DNA from: a virus
Strand: one strand, 5' to 3'
Virus record (IMG/VR): IMGVR_UViG_3300021598_000043
Location: 1 to 29,043 of that record
Length of the DNA stretch: 29,043 nt
In this document: piece after piece, positions 6,756-13,681 of the stretch
Numbering within the stretch: the stretch's first letter is position 1
Layout of the letters: each line of letters begins with the position of its first letter
The notes under the pieces: model-generated
Seen by the model: the letters and a program-made list of their open reading frames with translations, nothing else
What the model was told of the DNA's origin: nothing
Databases searched by the model: none
Program-made: the position numbers and the translations under genes

Positions 6756-6784
6756 TTGCGATATAAAAATAATACTTATATTTG
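6756..6784 (+). promoter_or_regulatory. Bacteroidetes-type promoter (TTG-N18-TATATTTG) for recombination operon
   Basis: TTG at 6756-6758 and TATATTTG at 6777-6784 have the same 18-base spacing as the promoter at 704-733. It lies in the 59-base gap before the ERF gene and would drive 6808-8676, which ends at the terminator 8664-8688. Confidence 0.7.
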
Positions 6785-6807
6785 CTTATAATTTTAATTT
6801 AACACCT

Positions 6808-7344
6808 ATGAAAAATTTATTTAAATCGTTGGCTTTGTTCCAACAAGAAGTGCCTGTAATTCACAAGGCGACACAAGGCTACGGCTATTCTTACGCTGAC
6901 TTGCCTAAAATCTTTGAAGTGATTAATCCATTACTACAAAAACACGGATTAGGATTCACACAAACCTTAAACACTAAAGAAGGTACTACTTACCTATGCA
7001 CAACAGTATTCCACGCAGAAAGCGGTGAATGTATTGATTCAATGGTAGAAATACCACAAGTAGCGTTAAAAGGAATGAATGACTATCAGTCTTTTGGTAG
7101 TGGTGTAACGTACTATCGTAGATATGCTTTGTCTTCAGCTTTAGGATTAGTTACCGACAAAGACACTGACGCAAGTGGTGAACAAGTAAAAGACGAACAA
7201 CCTAAACAAAAGAAATCAAAGATTGACTCAACTCGTTTCAATAAAGCTATCGAAGCAATTAAGAACGGAGAATATCAAATAGAGCAGTTGATAGAGAAGT
7301 TTGATTTAGATGCGTCACAACTTAAACAAATCACTGAGTTATGA
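6808..7344 (+). CDS. erf: ERF-family single-strand annealing protein
   Basis: The 178-residue product carries the ERF superfamily signature: a start with QQEVPVIHKATQGYGYSYAD, then LPKIFEVINPLLQKHGLGF, and the diagnostic YYRRYALSSALGLVTDKDTD (residues about 102-121). ERF proteins (as in P22) anneal complementary single strands and work with a phage exonuclease. The exonuclease gene follows with an ATGA overlap. The last 50 residues after the core are a charged linker and a small helical tail, variable in the family. It is the first gene after the promoter at 6756-6784. Confidence 0.92.
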   Translation: MKNLFKSLALFQQEVPVIHKATQGYGYSYADLPKIFEVINPLLQKHGLGFTQTLNTKEGTTYLCTTVFHAESGECIDSMVEIPQVALKGMNDYQSFGSGVTYYRRYALSSALGLVTDKDTDASGEQVKDEQPKQKKSKIDSTRFNKAIEAIKNGEYQIEQLIEKFDLDASQLKQITEL

Positions 7345-8012
7345 AAATACGTTGTTCACAAATAGGTAAGTTAATGGCTACTCCCCGAACCAAAGGGGAG
7401 AGCCTATCGCAAACAGCTAAGACTTATATTCAAGAATTAGTATTAGAACACAAATACGGAATTAAAAAAGAGTTTTGGTCACGTTATACCGATAAGGGCA
7501 ACCAAGTAGAAGACGAATCAATTAGTTTTGTCAACGATGTTTTAAACTTAGGTTTTATTTACAAGAATGAAGAACGCTTCGAGAATGACTTTATAAGCGG
7601 TGTACCTGACGTAAACACGAATGAAATACTTTTAGATGTAAAATCTTCTTGGGATGCTACAACGTTCCCATTCTTCGAAACTGAAATACCTAACAAAGAC
7701 TACTATTATCAATTACAAGGTTATATGTGGTTAACGGGAAAGACTGAATCGTTATTATGTTATTGCTTAATGAATACACCTTTCGACATAGTAGAAGACG
7801 AAGTAAGACGTGAACACTGGAAACAACACAAGATAGACGAAGACTTAGACATCCGTGATTTCGTACAAAAGAAGCATAACTTTGATAACATTCCTAACGA
7901 AAGACGAATCAAAGTATTTAAAGTAGAGCGTGACGAAACAGTAATATGGCAAATCCAAGAAAAGATAGAGTTAGCACGAGAATACTATAATCACTTATTT
8001 GAAACGATATGA
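7341..8012 (+). CDS. YqaJ-type recombination exonuclease (PD-(D/E)XK)
   Basis: The 223-residue product begins with the CSQIGKLM segment of YqaJ/lambda-exonuclease-like phage recombinases. Core catalytic residues are visible: SGVPDV (D90), then ILLDVKSSWD (D99 and K101), and YYYQLQGYMWLTG (121-133) with the conserved glutamine. An upstream glutamate (GNQVEDES) fits the first acidic position. It should resect duplex DNA 5' to 3' so that the ERF protein encoded just upstream can anneal strands; the two genes overlap by 4 bases. The length is normal for the family. Confidence 0.88.
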   Translation: MKIRCSQIGKLMATPRTKGESLSQTAKTYIQELVLEHKYGIKKEFWSRYTDKGNQVEDESISFVNDVLNLGFIYKNEERFENDFISGVPDVNTNEILLDVKSSWDATTFPFFETEIPNKDYYYQLQGYMWLTGKTESLLCYCLMNTPFDIVEDEVRREHWKQHKIDEDLDIRDFVQKKHNFDNIPNERRIKVFKVERDETVIWQIQEKIELAREYYNHLFETI

Positions 8013-8194
8013 AAGACGAAATAGTAGAAAAAGTAATAAACGAATTTAGAGCGCGTTCAGAGCGCGGAATAGAGAAATACGGAACTACGCTACAAGAAAA
8101 CGAATTAAGTCCTTTAGAATGGCTAAAACACCTACAAGAAGAACTTATGGATGCAGTTCTATATTTAGAAAAAGTAAAACAAATAAATAAATAA
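8009..8194 (+). CDS. Mini MazG-like / dATP-dGTP pyrophosphohydrolase-like protein (61 aa)
   Basis: The 61-residue product contains FRARSERGIEKYGTTL, ENELSPLEWLKHL and then EELMDAVLYLEK, with the ExxxD metal-binding helix (EELMD) of all-alpha NTP pyrophosphohydrolases (MazG/dUTPase-like). The GIEKYG and EWLKHL motifs recur in short phage members. It is only one four-helix half, so it would need to form dimers or may be a binding remnant. Phages use such enzymes to clean nucleotide pools or degrade signalling nucleotides. It is coupled by overlap to the exonuclease gene. Confidence 0.65.
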   Translation: MKDEIVEKVINEFRARSERGIEKYGTTLQENELSPLEWLKHLQEELMDAVLYLEKVKQINK

Positions 8195-8197
8195 AAA

Positions 8198-8449
8198 ATG
8201 GAAACAAAAGTAAACGGAGGAGCAATCTTCAAAAATGAGAAAAAAGCGGACACGCACCCTGACTACAAAGGTACTATTAACGTAGATGGTCAAGACAAAG
8301 AAATAGCGTTATGGGTTAAGCAAAGCGCAAAAGGAACTACTTACTTTTCGGTAAAGATTTCAGAGCCTTACAAAAAGACGGAAGAACAACCGCAAGGTAA
8401 ATGGATTAAACCCGAACAAGTAACACCTAAGAATGATTTGCCCTTTTAG
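8198..8449 (+). CDS. SSB-like / DUF736-type single-stranded DNA-binding protein (83 aa)
   Basis: The product has a compact beta-rich core, GAIFKNEKKADTHPDYKGTI, followed by KEIALWVKQS and TYFSVKISEP, as in small phage OB-fold or DUF736-type proteins. It ends in NDLPF, which is the acidic-hydrophobic tip that bacterial SSB proteins use to recruit partner enzymes. Its place inside the ERF-exonuclease operon supports a role in coating single-stranded DNA made by the exonuclease. Length 83 is shorter than cellular SSB (about 150-180). Confidence 0.7.
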   Translation: METKVNGGAIFKNEKKADTHPDYKGTINVDGQDKEIALWVKQSAKGTTYFSVKISEPYKKTEEQPQGKWIKPEQVTPKNDLPF

Positions 8450-8451
8450 TT

Positions 8452-8676
8452 ATGTACATTGATGACTACACTCTACGGAGATTACTTCAGGAGTTACTGC
8501 GTAGAAAAACACGAAACCAAATAGTACAAGAAATAAAGTTAAAAGGTGAAAAGTTCCATCAGTACAACTTAGACAAATTCTTAGAAGGAAAAGACGTCAG
8601 CTTATCCACCTTACAAAAGATAGACAAGTATGTATGTCGGCAATATTACCAAGAAGGACGAAGCCCACTTTTATAG
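8452..8676 (+). CDS. Small HTH-like (XRE-related) protein (74 aa)
   Basis: The product has 74 residues. The segment LDKFLEGKDVSLSTLQKIDK (residues about 40-59) has the spacing of the last helices of a Cro/XRE-type domain, where a G-K/D-V-S-L-S-T-L run follows the recognition helix. The N-terminus is basic and helical (RRLLQELLRRKTRNQIVQEI). It could be a small regulator of the operon it ends. Its stop at 8674-8676 lies inside the terminator hairpin 8664-8680. XRE assignment is by pattern only. Confidence 0.5.
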   Translation: MYIDDYTLRRLLQELLRRKTRNQIVQEIKLKGEKFHQYNLDKFLEGKDVSLSTLQKIDKYVCRQYYQEGRSPLL

Positions 8677-8688
8677 TGGGTTTTTTTT
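8664..8688 (+). terminator. Rho-independent terminator of recombination operon
   Basis: CCCACT (8664-8669) pairs with AGTGGG (8675-8680) across a 5-base loop, followed by eight T residues (8681-8688). The last codons of the preceding gene form the left arm. Confidence 0.85.
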
Positions 8689-8714
8689 GTATTTAAAAAA
8701 TATGATTATATTTA
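8687..8714 (+). promoter_or_regulatory. Putative promoter (TTG-N17-TATATTTA)
   Basis: TTG at 8687-8689 overlaps the terminator T-tract, and TATATTTA at 8707-8714 differs from TATATTTG only in the last base. The gene start is 5 bases downstream at GTG 8719, so the leader would be very short. It probably drives the segment with the sigma-like factor and terminase genes. Confidence 0.5.
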
Positions 8715-8718
8715 CGTC

Positions 8719-8973
8719 GTGGAATTGATTAGTTTATTAGCATTAAGTTGGTGGTTTACGGCATTTGAGCCTATTCAAGTTCTTATTGACAAGTCTTTTG
8801 AGCGTTTACCCATTACACCTTTAACGATGTATTTGCATAGTGCATTTGGATGTTGGAAATGTGTATCGTTTTGGACTACGCTAATAGCTACACAAAATCT
8901 ATTCTACGCTTGTATCGTATCATTAACAGCTTATATCATATCGGAATGTTTACAAACGCTGACACGGCATTAA
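8719..8973 (+). CDS. Small membrane protein with CxxC-FW motif (84 aa)
   Basis: The product (GTG start) is hydrophobic with probable membrane segments near residues 2-15 and 50-75. Between them lies GCWKCVSFW (44-52): a cysteine pair followed by FW at the edge of a membrane helix, as in some DUF1360-like small membrane proteins. From general knowledge such proteins are common in Bacteroidetes phages, function unknown. GTG was chosen because no ATG precedes the first membrane segment and a promoter lies just upstream. It overlaps the next gene by 28 bases. Confidence 0.6.
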   Translation: MELISLLALSWWFTAFEPIQVLIDKSFERLPITPLTMYLHSAFGCWKCVSFWTTLIATQNLFYACIVSLTAYIISECLQTLTRH

Positions 8974-9149
8974 TAAACGAGATTCACGCACTCGATGAGT
9001 CAAAAAGATACGCAAAGACGAATCTTATTAAACTACGTAACCTTAAAGAAAGAATAACCGGAATAAAAGACAAGGAGTGTTTTTGTCAATCGGTAAGACG
9101 TAGAGTATGGTATACCGATTTCAGAACTTGGTATGAAAGCCGTTCTTGA
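8946..9149 (+). CDS. Conserved hypothetical protein with ECFC motif (67 aa)
   Basis: The longer frame from 8850 is mostly a shadow of the membrane protein gene, so the ATG at 8946 (MFTNADTALI) is preferred. The 67-residue product is helical and basic and ends with a compact segment KECFCQSVRRRVWYTDFRTW followed by YESR. The C-F-C pair and the R-R-x-V-W-x-x-D-F-x-x-WY spacing look like a conserved small family of Flavobacteriia phages whose function is unknown. It overlaps the sigma-like gene by 17 bases. Confidence 0.6.
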   Translation: MFTNADTALINEIHALDESKRYAKTNLIKLRNLKERITGIKDKECFCQSVRRRVWYTDFRTWYESRS

Positions 9150-9666
9150 CAAGTATATACAAAGTAATTACGACGAGGTAAGAAGGTACACAAACTATTT
9201 CCTTGTAAGAATGAATAGTCGAATAGACGCAGATACTGTTATAAACAATTCTTATTTACACGTTATAAGCATAAACGACGATACAACTTGTGAGGAAAAG
9301 GTTAAATCATATCTTCTAAATACTATTAAATGTCAGGTTTTATGGTCTACAAGTCAAAGTAATAACGACGATAGGGTAACGGCAATCGAAGAAGGTAAAC
9401 AACAAGACTGCGAAAACACGGATTTAGAATGGAAAATTCAATTAGAAGAGCAGTATATCCGTAAAAAGTCTATCATAGAAATGTATAGGAACGGAATTAA
9501 CGATAGAATTAAACAAATTATCTTCGAAGCATATTACGACAAAGGCTTAACTACTCAGAAGGAACTAAGTCAATACTTCAATATATCAATGACCGCAGCG
9601 CATTTTTTAATCAAAGATATAAAACAAGGCATAAAACAAATTCAATATAGTTATGACACACGCTAA
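9133..9666 (+). CDS. Sigma-70/ECF-like factor (putative late regulator)
   Basis: The 177-residue product has the layout of a short RNA polymerase sigma factor. The N-terminal half (SNYDEVRRYTNYFLVRMNSR, residues about 11-30, then SYLHVISINDD and YLLNTIKCQVLW) resembles region 2. The C-terminal part has a helix-turn-helix typical of region 4: QIIFEAYYDKGLTTQKELSQ then YFNISMTAAHFLIKDIKQGI. The region between is acidic. It sits just upstream of the terminase and structural genes, where phage late activators are often encoded. It might recognise the AATATAGT(T) motif found at late gene starts; this is an inference. Confidence 0.6.
   Translation: MKAVLDKYIQSNYDEVRRYTNYFLVRMNSRIDADTVINNSYLHVISINDDTTCEEKVKSYLLNTIKCQVLWSTSQSNNDDRVTAIEEGKQQDCENTDLEWKIQLEEQYIRKKSIIEMYRNGINDRIKQIIFEAYYDKGLTTQKELSQYFNISMTAAHFLIKDIKQGIKQIQYSYDTR
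9644..9652 (+). promoter_or_regulatory. AATATAGTT start-proximal motif (copy 1)
   Basis: AATATAGTT directly precedes ATG 9653, inside the last codons of the sigma-like gene. It is one of six copies (9644, 12266, 16267, 18614, 23184, 25792). Confidence 0.45.
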
Positions 9667-9823
9667 TTTACTTGCAACACTTTCTTTTTTTACTGCTGTA
9701 TTTGGAGGATTTGCTTTAATGCTTAATTATTTGGAGTTATTCCGTGTTTTTGGAGGATTATTTATAGTGTTGTGGTGTTTGTTTAAATTAGCATTAGAAT
9801 TAGAGAAATATGAAGAGGATTAA
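9653..9823 (+). CDS. Small membrane protein (56 aa)
   Basis: The ATG follows the AATATAGTT motif directly. The 56-residue product has two hydrophobic segments (residues about 6-24 and 31-50, separated by NYLELFR) and an acidic C-terminal tail (EKYEED), so it is probably a two-pass inner-membrane protein. It overlaps the sigma-like gene by 14 bases and the next gene by 14 bases. No function is recognised; two-pass size and shape are compatible with a holin-like or superinfection-type protein, without further support. Confidence 0.55.
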   Translation: MTHANLLATLSFFTAVFGGFALMLNYLELFRVFGGLFIVLWCLFKLALELEKYEED

Positions 9824-10061
9824 ATTAGAGTACATCGACAAAACTATCGTACAAAAAGACGGAATCTTAGGAAACCGCAAAATAATAGTAGCTACTATTG
9901 ACCCTAAGAAATATTCTTATTACGCTTCTATTGGACTTGGTTATCTTTTCGAAGATGCTACGATAAAATATGTTGGCATAGAACAAGAGGTTATAGAAGA
10001 ACCAGCAGAAGAAGTTAAACCTATAAAAAGACGAAAAAGAAATGCCAAGACCCAAAAGTGA
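9810..10061 (+). CDS. Conserved hypothetical protein (83 aa)
   Basis: The product starts with MKRIKLEYIDKTIVQKDG and contains a middle segment IDPKKYSYYASIGLGYLFED, a pattern I know from unnamed short proteins encoded near terminase genes in Bacteroidetes phages. The C-terminus is split into an acidic run (EEPAEEVKP) and a very basic tail (KRRKRNAKTQK). This suggests a small beta fold with a nucleic-acid-binding tail. It overlaps the next gene by 20 bases. Function unknown. Confidence 0.6.
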   Translation: MKRIKLEYIDKTIVQKDGILGNRKIIVATIDPKKYSYYASIGLGYLFEDATIKYVGIEQEVIEEPAEEVKPIKRRKRNAKTQK

Positions 10062-10236
10062 CGAATCACGTAAAGAGTTTATGGAAAGATGTATGGCTGA
10101 CCCTGAATCGGTAAATGTCTTTCCGGATGCAAGTCAACGATACGCCGTATGTAATTCCGTTTGGACTACCGATAGAATGACATCAATGAGTAAGTTCTTA
10201 GATGCTAAAAAAGAAGACAATGAAAAAGCAGACTAA
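10042..10236 (+). CDS. Small protein with FxxRCM...CxxxW motif (64 aa)
   Basis: The product reads PRPKSDESRKEFMERCMADP then FPDASQRYAVCNSVW. This layout (E-S-R-K-E-F-x-x-R-C-M ... F-P-D-x-x-Q-R-x-A-V-C-x-S-x-W) is known to me as a short conserved domain found as a tail on phage prohead proteases and as free small proteins. Here it stands alone, about 500 bases before the small terminase gene. The two cysteines might bind metal, but that is unproven. It overlaps both neighbouring genes. Confidence 0.6.
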   Translation: MPRPKSDESRKEFMERCMADPESVNVFPDASQRYAVCNSVWTTDRMTSMSKFLDAKKEDNEKAD

Positions 10237-10348
10237 CGTAACGGCACACCTTAGGAAAACACGAAAGAAAAGACCTAAGCAACACTCTAAAAGTTCAAAG
10301 TTAAAAACAAGCAAAAGATACATAAAACTAAATAGAGGTCAAGGATGA
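10220..10348 (+). CDS. Very basic small protein (42 aa)
   Basis: ATG at 10220 overlaps the previous gene by 17 bases and the stop overlaps the next start (ATGA at 10345). The product is 42 residues with about half of them K or R and no acidic residues. It contains HSKSSKLKTSKRY near residues 22-34 and ends in NRGQG. The K/S-rich layout followed by RGQG looks like a short conserved family of Flavobacteriia phages and bacteria. Its charge suggests nucleic-acid binding. Coupled overlaps on both sides support expression. Confidence 0.6.
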   Translation: MKKQTNVTAHLRKTRKKRPKQHSKSSKLKTSKRYIKLNRGQG

Positions 10349-10536
10349 GAAACGAAGATTTAAGGTTCTTTATTATAGACACCGGAGTAGACGTTCAGAA
10401 CTATTGTCAATATGTATGCGACAAGCTACAAAAAGACGGACACCACTACCTATTATATCTAAGTGACCAACCTAACCTCTTCTGCATAGAAGAAATAAAC
10501 GAAGACGAATTCTTTAAACACGTAAAAAATGGCTAA
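10345..10536 (+). CDS. Hypothetical protein (63 aa)
   Basis: The product is 63 residues, mixed alpha/beta by appearance, with FFIIDTGVDVQNYCQYVCDK and later LLYLSDQPNLFCIEEINEDE. No family is recognised. The start overlaps the preceding stop (ATGA) and its 3' end overlaps the small terminase gene by 8 bases, so it is part of one packed transcript with the packaging genes. Confidence 0.6.
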   Translation: MRNEDLRFFIIDTGVDVQNYCQYVCDKLQKDGHHYLLYLSDQPNLFCIEEINEDEFFKHVKNG

Positions 10537-10963
10537 AGTAGGAAAACCCAGAAACATAAATAGTCCCGAAGAACTATATAACCTATTTGAAGAGTATTCT
10601 AAAGACTGCAAAAGTAGAATAAGACGAATACCAAAAGCAACAGTAAAAGGAGTAGTATACGAAGACCACATACCACCCCTTACAATAGACGGCTTTAAAA
10701 CCTACTGCAATAAAAACAAACAAGATATAAACCGATATTGGTATAATTTAGAGAATGCGTTTTCTGAGTATGTAACCATCGTTACGCGCATTAAGGAGGA
10801 AATACGAAACGACCAAATCGAAGGAGCGATAGTAGGGCAGTATAACAATAACATAGTCGCACGATTAAACGGACTAAAAGAAAATTCAGACGTAACGACA
10901 AACGGCAAAGACATAAGCGAGATTAAGATAAACATAATCACAAATGACAATAAAGGAAGTTGA
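10529..10963 (+). CDS. Terminase small subunit (DNA-packaging)
   Basis: The 144-residue product has the layout of Bacteroidetes phage small terminases (DNA-packaging protein gp3-like). The start is KPRNINSPEELYNLFEEYSK, followed by PPLTIDGFKTYCNKNKQDIN (a helix-turn-helix region that recognises the packaging site). A helix NAFSEYVTIVTRIKEEIRND comes next, then QIEGAIVGQYNNNIVARLNGL. The last part is a disordered-looking tail (residues about 119-144). It binds viral DNA and recruits the large subunit, encoded 129 bases downstream after one small overlapping gene. Confidence 0.85.
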   Translation: MAKVGKPRNINSPEELYNLFEEYSKDCKSRIRRIPKATVKGVVYEDHIPPLTIDGFKTYCNKNKQDINRYWYNLENAFSEYVTIVTRIKEEIRNDQIEGAIVGQYNNNIVARLNGLKENSDVTTNGKDISEIKINIITNDNKGS

Positions 10964-11102
10964 CCAAATGTGTCAAGTAGTAGAAGCGTTCATTCTAAAG
11001 AAGAAAGGTGAGCGCGTCACTATAAACCGAACACGCGTAATTATGGACGTAAGACAATTACAAATGCTTATACACGCTTTTAACGTAGCAAATGGAAATT
11101 AA
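10944..11102 (+). CDS. Small hypothetical protein between terminase genes (52 aa)
   Basis: The 52-residue frame fills the space between the two terminase genes, overlapping the small subunit gene by 20 bases and the large subunit gene by 11 bases. The product is helical and basic (FILKKKGERVTINRTRVIMD). No family is recognised. There is no other candidate for these 128 bases, and the A-rich ATG context is normal, so it is likely real. It may serve in packaging, judged only by position. Confidence 0.55.
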   Translation: MTIKEVDQMCQVVEAFILKKKGERVTINRTRVIMDVRQLQMLIHAFNVANGN

Positions 11103-12243
11103 TAGTACAATCATATTTAAAAAGAACTGGAGCGCACTACAAGAAAAAGGGGTGCGCTTCGTTATTAATGAAGGTGGTTCGCGTTCAAGTAAAACGTATT
11201 CACTTTGTCAAATGGTTATCGTCTACTGCTTACAAAATCCTAACAAGGTAGTAAGTATCATTCGTAAGACGTTCCCGGCATTACGTGCAACTGTTATGCG
11301 TGACTTCTTAGAAATCCTAAAAGACTTAGACATCTACGAAAAGACGAATCATAATATGTCTGAAAACATCTATAGGTTTCCTAACGGAAGTATTGTAGAG
11401 TTCTTCTCCGTAGACGACGAACAAAAGATTAGAGGACGTAAAAGAGATATAGCGTGGTGTAACGAAGCTAACGAACTATTCTACGACGACTTCACTCAGT
11501 TAAATATGAGAACCGAGACTAAGCTAATCTTCGACTATAACCCTTCGGATAGTTCGAGCTGGTTATATGAGTTACCAAAAGACGAATCAATCCTAATCAA
11601 ATCTACTTACAAGGATAACCCTTTTTTACCTGAAACTATCAAACGTCAAATAGAAGACTTAAAACGTACTGACGAAGCGTTATATCAAATTTACGCTTTA
11701 GGAGAAAAAGCCATCTCTAAATCTAACATCTATTCTAATTGGACTTTCATTAAACATAGACCCGCGAAATTTACTTCTTATGTCTATGGCTTAGACTTTG
11801 GATATAATCACCCTACCGCGTTAATGCGTGTCTATTGGAGAGATAACGACATCTTTATTGAACCGGTTATTTACGAGTCTTATCTAACAACTTCGAACCT
11901 AATCGAGAAAATGAAGATTCTAAACGTAGAAGAAAACGTTGAGATATTAGCCGACTACTCAAGACCCGAAATAATACAAGAAATGAACAACTCAGGATTC
12001 AACGTATTAAACGCTAACAAAGTCGTAAAGAAAGGTATTGATAACGTCAAGTCTTTCGGTGTATTTTGTGAAGAAGACCAACGCATAAAAAAAGAGTACG
12101 AGAATTACAAGTGGAAAAAGATAGGCGATAACATAACCGACGAACCAATCAAGTTATACGACGATGCTATGGACGCGGTACGTTATGCGACTACGTACAT
12201 AAAAGAAAACTACTACACGGACGATAGCTACATAGCCTTCTAA
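11092..12243 (+). CDS. Terminase large subunit (ATPase and nuclease)
   Basis: The 383-residue product is a Terminase_3-type (PBSX-like) packaging motor. The N-terminal ATPase has Walker A GGSRSSKT (residues 28-35), a Walker B strand DIAWCNEAN with catalytic glutamate 126, and a coupling segment FDYNPSD (147-153). The C-terminal RNase H-like nuclease has metal-binding aspartates in GLDFGYNHPTAL (D235), ILADYSRPE (D288) and KLYDDAMDAVRYAT (357-361). It pumps DNA into the prohead through the portal, encoded far downstream at 26154. The start overlaps the preceding small gene. Length is slightly below the usual 400-450, with all motifs intact. Confidence 0.95.
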   Translation: MEINSTIIFKKNWSALQEKGVRFVINEGGSRSSKTYSLCQMVIVYCLQNPNKVVSIIRKTFPALRATVMRDFLEILKDLDIYEKTNHNMSENIYRFPNGSIVEFFSVDDEQKIRGRKRDIAWCNEANELFYDDFTQLNMRTETKLIFDYNPSDSSSWLYELPKDESILIKSTYKDNPFLPETIKRQIEDLKRTDEALYQIYALGEKAISKSNIYSNWTFIKHRPAKFTSYVYGLDFGYNHPTALMRVYWRDNDIFIEPVIYESYLTTSNLIEKMKILNVEENVEILADYSRPEIIQEMNNSGFNVLNANKVVKKGIDNVKSFGVFCEEDQRIKKEYENYKWKKIGDNITDEPIKLYDDAMDAVRYATTYIKENYYTDDSYIAF

Positions 12244-12265
12244 AAACACGAATAAAAACGCTTTT

Positions 12266-12274
12266 AATATAGTT
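12266..12274 (+). promoter_or_regulatory. AATATAGTT start-proximal motif (copy 2)
   Basis: AATATAGTT is directly followed by ATG 12275, in the 31-base gap after the large terminase gene. No TTTG-type -33 element lies upstream. Confidence 0.45.
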
Positions 12275-13636
12275 ATGGCAATAACAATAATAGCAGAACC
12301 TCAAGACTTCACTCCAGCTTATAACGAGTGTAAATTCATAATAGATAGTACTAACGTAAACAATCAAGGATTCAGGTATATCTTCGACATATACGAAAGC
12401 GGAACGGCTAACAAAATAGCTGAGTATAGAATCCTTCCCGACACGAGCGGATACGGAGAACAAGACCTATCGAAACTTTTAAGCAGTCAAGTTACCTATA
12501 ACTTTAATCCGTCTATTACTACGTTCTACGACGCGGATAACTGCTACTACAAATACGACGTTAAGTTTGGTGAAGAGTATTTAACAAAAACTTCTTACAC
12601 GTCTTCTTTAACGAATAGTTCAGGAAACGTAAGAATAAACGTATCGAACACTTTTGTAGTAGGTGACCAAGTTGTTATCTATCAAACTGACGGAGGAGTA
12701 GCTAATCCAACCTTAGAAGGTTTGCATACTGTTATCGGTCAAGGTGTAGGATATTTAGTAGTTGACGCGCTTTGGTCAGATGTAACTGACGCAACTATAA
12801 ACGGAGACGTTTTGTATGCGGATAATCGAAAGACTATTACAAGGGACATAACTACGACTATAGATAAATATGTTTTCAATGGGGCGGTTAAATGGGTAGA
12901 CTTTCCTTTTTACGATAACACGGATTATATTCTCGATAACGTAAACTCTTTATTCCTGACAAACCAACCTTTAAGTTTTCATTGTACATTAGGTCAAGAC
13001 CTTTGGTTAAACCTAAGAGATAATGGAGTAAAAGTAAACGAAAGGGTATATTTCGAGAATAGCAACGGAGATGTTTTCTACAAGTCTATAAGCGGAAGCG
13101 AATACATCAAAGGAGTAGCAGTAGGTTGTAACAACTTCGGAACGTTGACTTTGGTTTCAGGAACTGCGGGACTAATAAAAGGTGATACTGAATATTACGA
13201 CGTTTACTACGCGGATTCATTAGTTATAACGCAACGTAGCGCGAAGTATAGAATTTATATCGATAGACGAATCTTAATATCTGAAACGCATATTTTATTT
13301 TTGGATAGAATGGGTAGCCTTAGTAGCTTTGCCTTTCAACTTAAAAACTATGAACGCGGAAACATCACACGCGAAACTTATAACAAGGATGTAACAGGAT
13401 TTGTAAGCGGTGGTGAATGGTCTTATAAAACTTATGAACAAGGCTTTGTTAACTACAACACGCAAGTCACTAAGGACTACGACTTGAATACAAATTGGAT
13501 GACCGAGAACGAAGGTATTTACTTTCAAGAGTTACTAACATCACCTCAAACGTGGGTTAAGAACGTAACTTACCGAATCACGGAAGACTTACTAAATAGA
13601 TACGACGAAACTTTAAGCAACGAAATAAGAACTTAA
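12275..13636 (+). CDS. Putative tail-associated structural protein (453 aa)
   Basis: The product begins ITIIAEPQDFTPAYNECKFI and continues with NNQGFRYIFDIYESGTANKI and YGEQDLSKLLSSQV. I know this opening from large unnamed structural proteins of Bacteroidetes siphoviruses. The rest is rich in beta strand-like alternation with many N, T, Y and V and no membrane segment. It follows the large terminase and precedes the hub-like pair, so it is probably a distal tail or baseplate protein. The exact role cannot be read from sequence. Confidence 0.65.
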   Translation: MAITIIAEPQDFTPAYNECKFIIDSTNVNNQGFRYIFDIYESGTANKIAEYRILPDTSGYGEQDLSKLLSSQVTYNFNPSITTFYDADNCYYKYDVKFGEEYLTKTSYTSSLTNSSGNVRINVSNTFVVGDQVVIYQTDGGVANPTLEGLHTVIGQGVGYLVVDALWSDVTDATINGDVLYADNRKTITRDITTTIDKYVFNGAVKWVDFPFYDNTDYILDNVNSLFLTNQPLSFHCTLGQDLWLNLRDNGVKVNERVYFENSNGDVFYKSISGSEYIKGVAVGCNNFGTLTLVSGTAGLIKGDTEYYDVYYADSLVITQRSAKYRIYIDRRILISETHILFLDRMGSLSSFAFQLKNYERGNITRETYNKDVTGFVSGGEWSYKTYEQGFVNYNTQVTKDYDLNTNWMTENEGIYFQELLTSPQTWVKNVTYRITEDLLNRYDETLSNEIRT

Positions 13637-13681
13637 TTAAACAAAGCATTTCAGTAAGGTTATCAAATAACGACATAATCA

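Noticed and set aside
8850-8945. Longer start for the gene ending at 9149
   Set aside because: The stretch 8850-8945 is a shadow of the membrane protein gene; ATG 8946 fits the usual overlap and gives a normal N-terminus.
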